NCBI GenBank assembly: GCA_004380135.1
Contig: QXCR01000007.1
Location: forward strand, 310,001 to 374,000
Origin: Stemphylium vesicarium
Lineage: Eukaryota > Ascomycota > Dothideomycetes > Pleosporales > Pleosporaceae
Direction of reading: 5' to 3'
DNA: 64,000 nt
Shown: piece by piece, positions 59,956-64,000 of the stretch
Numbering within the stretch: the stretch's first letter is position 1
How the letters are laid out: each line of letters opens with the position of its first letter
The notes under the pieces: model-generated
What the model was told of the DNA's origin: nothing
The model's database searches: none
Seen by the model: the letters and a program-made list of their open reading frames with translations, nothing else
Program-made: the position numbers and the translations under genes

Positions 59956-61697
59956 GATGACAACAACACGATTGATACACGCAAACGAAGCAACAACAAT
60001 GCGAGAAGCTTTAAATATGAAACGAGAGCTTTGCAAAAGCGATGGAATGATACCTGCCGGTGGTTGATGAATGTTTGGTTTGAAGCATGTCGACGATGTC
60101 ACTGGTGGGGAACACGTGCGCATCCGGCCAATCCGGTCACGTTGCTCGGCCCGTGGATGATTGACGCGCTTCTGAAGCTTCTGCTGCACTGCAAAGCGTA
60201 CGATGGGGCTTCTGTACCTTATTTCTTTCTGTCTTGCAGATTTTAGCGATAACATTGAAGCTCTAACTTGAATGATATCCTGGCCTGACTATGAGGGGCA
60301 CTGAAAGCGCGCTACGCGATGCCTCACTCTTGCGCGAACCAGCCTCCACAATTGAGTGCTTGGCGGTGGATGAGGAAGATCGCATATGTACCATCTGCCG
60401 GAGAGTTGGGATTCGAATACTTTATATGCTCGTCATCTGGGGTTGCGATAGCAATGTCGCAGTGCGATATGGAGAGAAGCTTGGAACAGCCCGAACAGGC
60501 ACCGAGCCGGTAGCCGGCTGGGGAGGCGTCCACAAACATGTTCGCGTCGACTTCGCGACAAGTAGTACGTACACCGTTGCCAACGTTGTATCCGGAGCAG
60601 CCGGGGTCGGTGATAATTTCGGTGTTTTGGAGATATCGTGAGGAAGGCGCGGTGAGCTCGGCTACACGACAGCGACGAGCGTTGCTGTAAACGCCCTCTC
60701 CTCCGATTCATGCAAAGAATACTGCCGCGTGGACAGAAACCAATAGTCTGTGGACAGCACACAGAAGACTTGGTTTGTTGTACATGAGATGCGCGCGCAT
60801 CTCGGGTCCCCGTGTACACAAAGTCCTTGAGCGCAACAACAACAACTACGACAACATCTCCGCGTGCCCTGTCCCTTCCCATCCGAGTTCCAGACTCCCA
60901 TCTGCCCGAACCCCAGGCCCAGCCATGTGTCTGGCCCTGGCCCTTGACGGTCTTACAACGGTCTTTCTACCCGTGTCATCAGGTTTTGGGAGAGATCCTG
61001 CAAGATATTAGTGCATTTTGAAACGAGGGTCTCTTCGTGGTGGGCCCTGGTCGGGTGATTGGCGCGAAATAAAGCCGGTGCGGCACATACTAGTAGCTGC
61101 AGCCAGGAATTGGCCATGGTCATGCGGGATCAAAGACCCTGCAGTCGATTGCGACTACATGGGATTGTAACTGGCTTGTAGCATGCAAGAGTAGGGAGTA
61201 CTTGCATATGGTGGCTGGGAGACGGCGGTCGAGGAAATTGCGTGATTGAAGCACGGTTGCTGAGGATACGAGGGAACGCGTACGACAGGTTGGGCCGACA
61301 CCGGATGGGCGTAATTGTGGGAGGTCTCTGAGTTGGCATTGGGTTGTGAAAATGAAGTACGGTGTAACTAGGCTTACTCACAATGTGCAGCATACATTGA
61401 GTGAGCCAAACGTATAATATTTACGGTCACGTGGAGCAATAGAGAGAGAATTTACTGAGGGATTGTCTCCTAGAAGAGACTTTGAATTGACCGATGTAAA
61501 CAAGGTATTCGCTAAGTTGATTCAACACCGTGCCGTAAATGCCCTGGGCCAAAGCCGAAAATGAAGCCAAAACGCCAACCGCTCTCGTAATGTGGACAAA
61601 AGATCATGACCAAATCTTCTCCCATGCATAGTTATAGTACACTGCGTCTCAGACGCTTGAAAGGGATAGGTTGTAAAGTACGAGTCGAAATACTCTG
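59956..61697. other. intergenic, ~1.7 kb
   Basis: Promoter of the Aim6-like gene (-) and 3' region of the small-protein gene (-). Short frames only, none recognised. Confidence 0.5.
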
Positions 61698-61987
61698 TTA
61701 TGAGCTGGTAGTGCTAACAGACTCGTCGGAGGCTCCACTCCGTCGGCGGGCTGAGTCGGTAGCGGTGGTAAGCTGGCGCTTGGTGTGCTCGTGCATGATT
61801 CTGGGATGATATTAGTGACCGTTGCTAGTCATGCGTGGAAGAGAGATGCATACCTTTGGTAGTCGGTCATGGCCCGGTCGGGGTCGTTCAAGTCGAAGTG
61901 GTTGGCAAAGTTGTGCTGAGCGCTCATGGGCTCTGAGAAGCCGTCGGAGACGTAGACTTGCTGGCGGGACTCGGTCATGGCAGACAT
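61698..61987 (-). CDS. conserved small fungal protein, 78 residues
   Basis: Two exons on the minus strand, 61987-61854 and 61800-61698, joined across a 53-nt intron (GTATGC donor, CACTAAT branch, CCCAG acceptor). The frame gives MSAMTESRQQVYVSDGFSEP, then SAQHNFANHFDLNDPDRAMT, then DYQRIMHEHTKRQLTTATDS and a Ser-rich end. The block DLNDPDRAMTDYQRIMHEHT, interrupted by the intron, looks like a helix and resembles a short motif I have seen in uncharacterised small proteins of other ascomycetes. Function unknown; no signal peptide or membrane segment. The unspliced frame would end seven codons after the donor. A pyrimidine-rich leader precedes the ATG. Confidence 0.75.
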
Positions 61988-64000
61988 TATGATTGGTGGT
62001 GGTAGTGGTTGGTGTAGAGAGATGTGGAGTTGAGTAGTTGAGATAGATGACTGGGGTGCGGACTGAGAAGCTGAAGATCGAAGCTTTGTATGTGAATCTG
62101 ATGTGTTTGTGGTTGTTGATGAGAGACGAGTGGTAAGCAAGCGGGGTGCCAGCTATATAGATTCTTGCGTCTCACAGTGCACGCACAAGACAGGGCGGAC
62201 GGGACGACATGGTCCATCATGACCGCGCATGGCAAGAGATCGGCCCACGACTATCGGGTCGCAGAAGAGGATCCACCCACACAAGGACGCCAGCATGGGG
62301 CCCTGAGGTCAGAGATCTACAGGGTCCTTCTTTTTGCGCGCTGGATTTGCGTCGCAGCCAATCACACGACTCCGATACATGCACCCCCGTTTGCCTCGGG
62401 TCAACTTCCTCGGGATCAGAACGTTGGTGATGATGTCGCCAATGACGGGCCCGTGGAAACACGGCACCGCAAGGGTGTCTAGGGGTCTGGCCCGGACACT
62501 CCACTAGAGGGCGAGGCTGGCCATTAGCAGCGGAGAAGGGGTTTGCCGCGTCTACTAAGTGGTGTCGCGACTTGAGAGCAGTCGGTATTTCGCCGTAGTC
62601 GACTGTGCCTTACTACAGAGCCGCCGAGCGGTTGCCTAGGCAGTCGGGCACCACAGGTCACGCGCCACGCTTGTCGCAGCCTGCATAGCAACCACCGCAG
62701 CTGAAGCTGAGGCTGGAGATGCTGTGCGGAAATGCGATGACGTAGAAACTAGGTCAGAGAATCGCTAACTCGGCTGCATGCACAGCTCGTGGAGCGCGCG
62801 CAGAGGCCTCGATCGACGTCAGACCCTCTATCTAATCCTCAACTTCGAAACTCACCTCCCACAAAGGCCCAGCGAAGCGGAAGACGCATCCACCCTCCAA
62901 AATCACACACTTACCGTGCGCCAAATAACGTCATCTTATCCGTAAGCGGCTGAGATCGGCTGCATGTCGTGCAAAACTGTGTATAAGCGGGCTTAGTGCC
63001 TACTCTGCTCAATGCAGGGTCTGAAGCGGCCGCACAGCCGTTGGGTTCATAGCCCCACTGGGACCGCACTGGGTAGCATGTTTTGGTTGAACATCGTCAC
63101 TTCTGACGTTTGTTCGACTCGTCGCGCCCCTTCAGCCTCAAGCCTCAAGCCTCTTACCCCGTCATGCAGGGTCTTCACCAATGGCTCGGCCTGAGTTGTA
63201 GAACGCAGGTACCCCTATGACGATGCTAAACAGCCACCCTCCTAACGCTGCACCCCGCTGGCCGAAGACAACGACGCTGCTGACCTCTAGGTCGTCTGCC
63301 TCGCGGATGACCTCATCCGCGAGAGAGCCGTGTACACAAGGCTGGAATGTCTTCATGGAAAGACATCCACGCCTGTCTTGGCGCGCAAATCACAGAGGAC
63401 AGCTGGCTCGACCAGTCACCGATCGCCATGATCGTGCATTCCACCCACCCACAAAGAGGTGGGATTAAATGGGCGTCTCAACGACAGCGTTGACGTCAAT
63501 CGTCGAAAAAGATCTTCAAGTCGCATTATCAGACTGTCGAATTATTCTCTCTAGGCTCATTGACAGCCTCGAGTCGAAAAACCACTTCCAGCTGTGATAA
63601 AGCATGCATCGATCCCTGCGCCAAACCTCGATGCCGCTACCGAACATCTAGACCAATCCTACAATTCCAATCACGATTTCCACTTTCCCATCCCTCATTC
63701 ACATTCCAATATTGCACCCCATCGCAAAGTCGTATCAGGATCGCGTTTCAACTCCTGCGACCGCTCCAGTCCTTCCAACCGTGCCCTTGGAGCGTCATAC
63801 CAATCCGCAGATCCTCGTTCAACATTAACGCACCTGGCCTCCCCACAGCCCTTCCTTCCCAGCTAGGGAAGCGTGCCGTAGACATACCCGTCATTCCGCG
63901 CGATATCCACCCAGCACGCTGCAGGGGGTTGCGGGTTTCTGCGTCAATTGTGGGCTTATGATGTTGCTCGTGGGTTTGAACACGATCACCGATGAGTGCT
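61988..64000. other. intergenic to the right edge
   Basis: The first part is the promoter of the small-protein gene. No frame to the edge is recognisable. A C/T-rich tract at about 63610-63850 could be the leader of a gene starting beyond the window. Confidence 0.45.

Noticed and set aside
60405..60420. GGGATTCGAATAC resembling a tRNA B box
   Set aside because: No A box or cloverleaf-forming arms could be found at the right distance on either strand.

Overview
The window is 64 kb of a filamentous ascomycete nuclear genome. The evidence is short GT..AG introns (about 40-100 nt), long pyrimidine-rich 5' leaders, sparse monocistronic genes on both strands, and proteins of ascomycete type. The SDHC residues match the numbering I know from Pleosporales, so Dothideomycetes (Pleosporales) is my best guess. 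There are no bacterial operons, CRISPR arrays, rRNA genes or tRNA genes that I could recognise.

Layout, left to right. 1.5-4.2 kb (-): an ATP-dependent DNA ligase-like gene broken by in-frame stops. 5.1-5.9 (+): a DUF1295-type membrane protein. 9.0-10.1 (+): a conserved low-complexity fungal protein. 11.3-13.7 (+): lanosterol synthase ERG7. 14.4-15.2 (+): a Ser-rich hypothetical protein. 15.6-17.0 (-): a WD40 protein. 17.8-18.4 (+): succinate dehydrogenase subunit C. 19.0-23.7 (+): a Rad9/Crb2/53BP1-type checkpoint mediator. 24.1-24.3: a 161-bp hAT-type MITE with an exact 8-bp target duplication. 24.3-28.3: a gene desert. 28.4-29.0 (+): Yar1-like ankyrin protein. 29.7-30.6 (-): a WW-domain protein. 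32.8-35.7 (+): a Zn2Cys6 regulator. 38.9-39.1 (+): a spliced 35-codon microprotein candidate. 39.4-42.4 (-): auxilin/Swa2. 44.7-46.3 (+): Urc4/Urg3-type uracil catabolism protein. 47.1-48.2 (+): Rag GTPase Gtr1. 50.2-52.6 (+): an MFS sugar or inositol transporter. 53.7-54.6 (+): Mpo1-type dioxygenase. 55.1-56.7 (-): an unrecognised protein built from three copies of a 70-80 residue module. 57.2-58.4 (-): a PQ-loop vacuolar transporter. 59.0-60.0 (-): a secreted Aim6/PLC-like phosphodiesterase. 61.7-62.0 (-): a 78-residue conserved small protein. The last 2 kb holds no gene I can support.

The genes are mostly unrelated housekeeping functions (sterol synthesis, respiration, DNA damage signalling, TORC1 signalling, clathrin uncoating, ribosome assembly, lipid turnover), so this is ordinary core chromosome rather than a secondary-metabolite cluster or an accessory island. 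The most unusual items are the three-module protein whose introns sit in phase 1 at module borders, the MITE with its intact target duplication, the decayed DNA ligase, and the natural Cys at SDHC position 135. Exon boundaries were placed by eye from splice consensus, reading-frame phase and family resemblance; none has been checked against transcripts.
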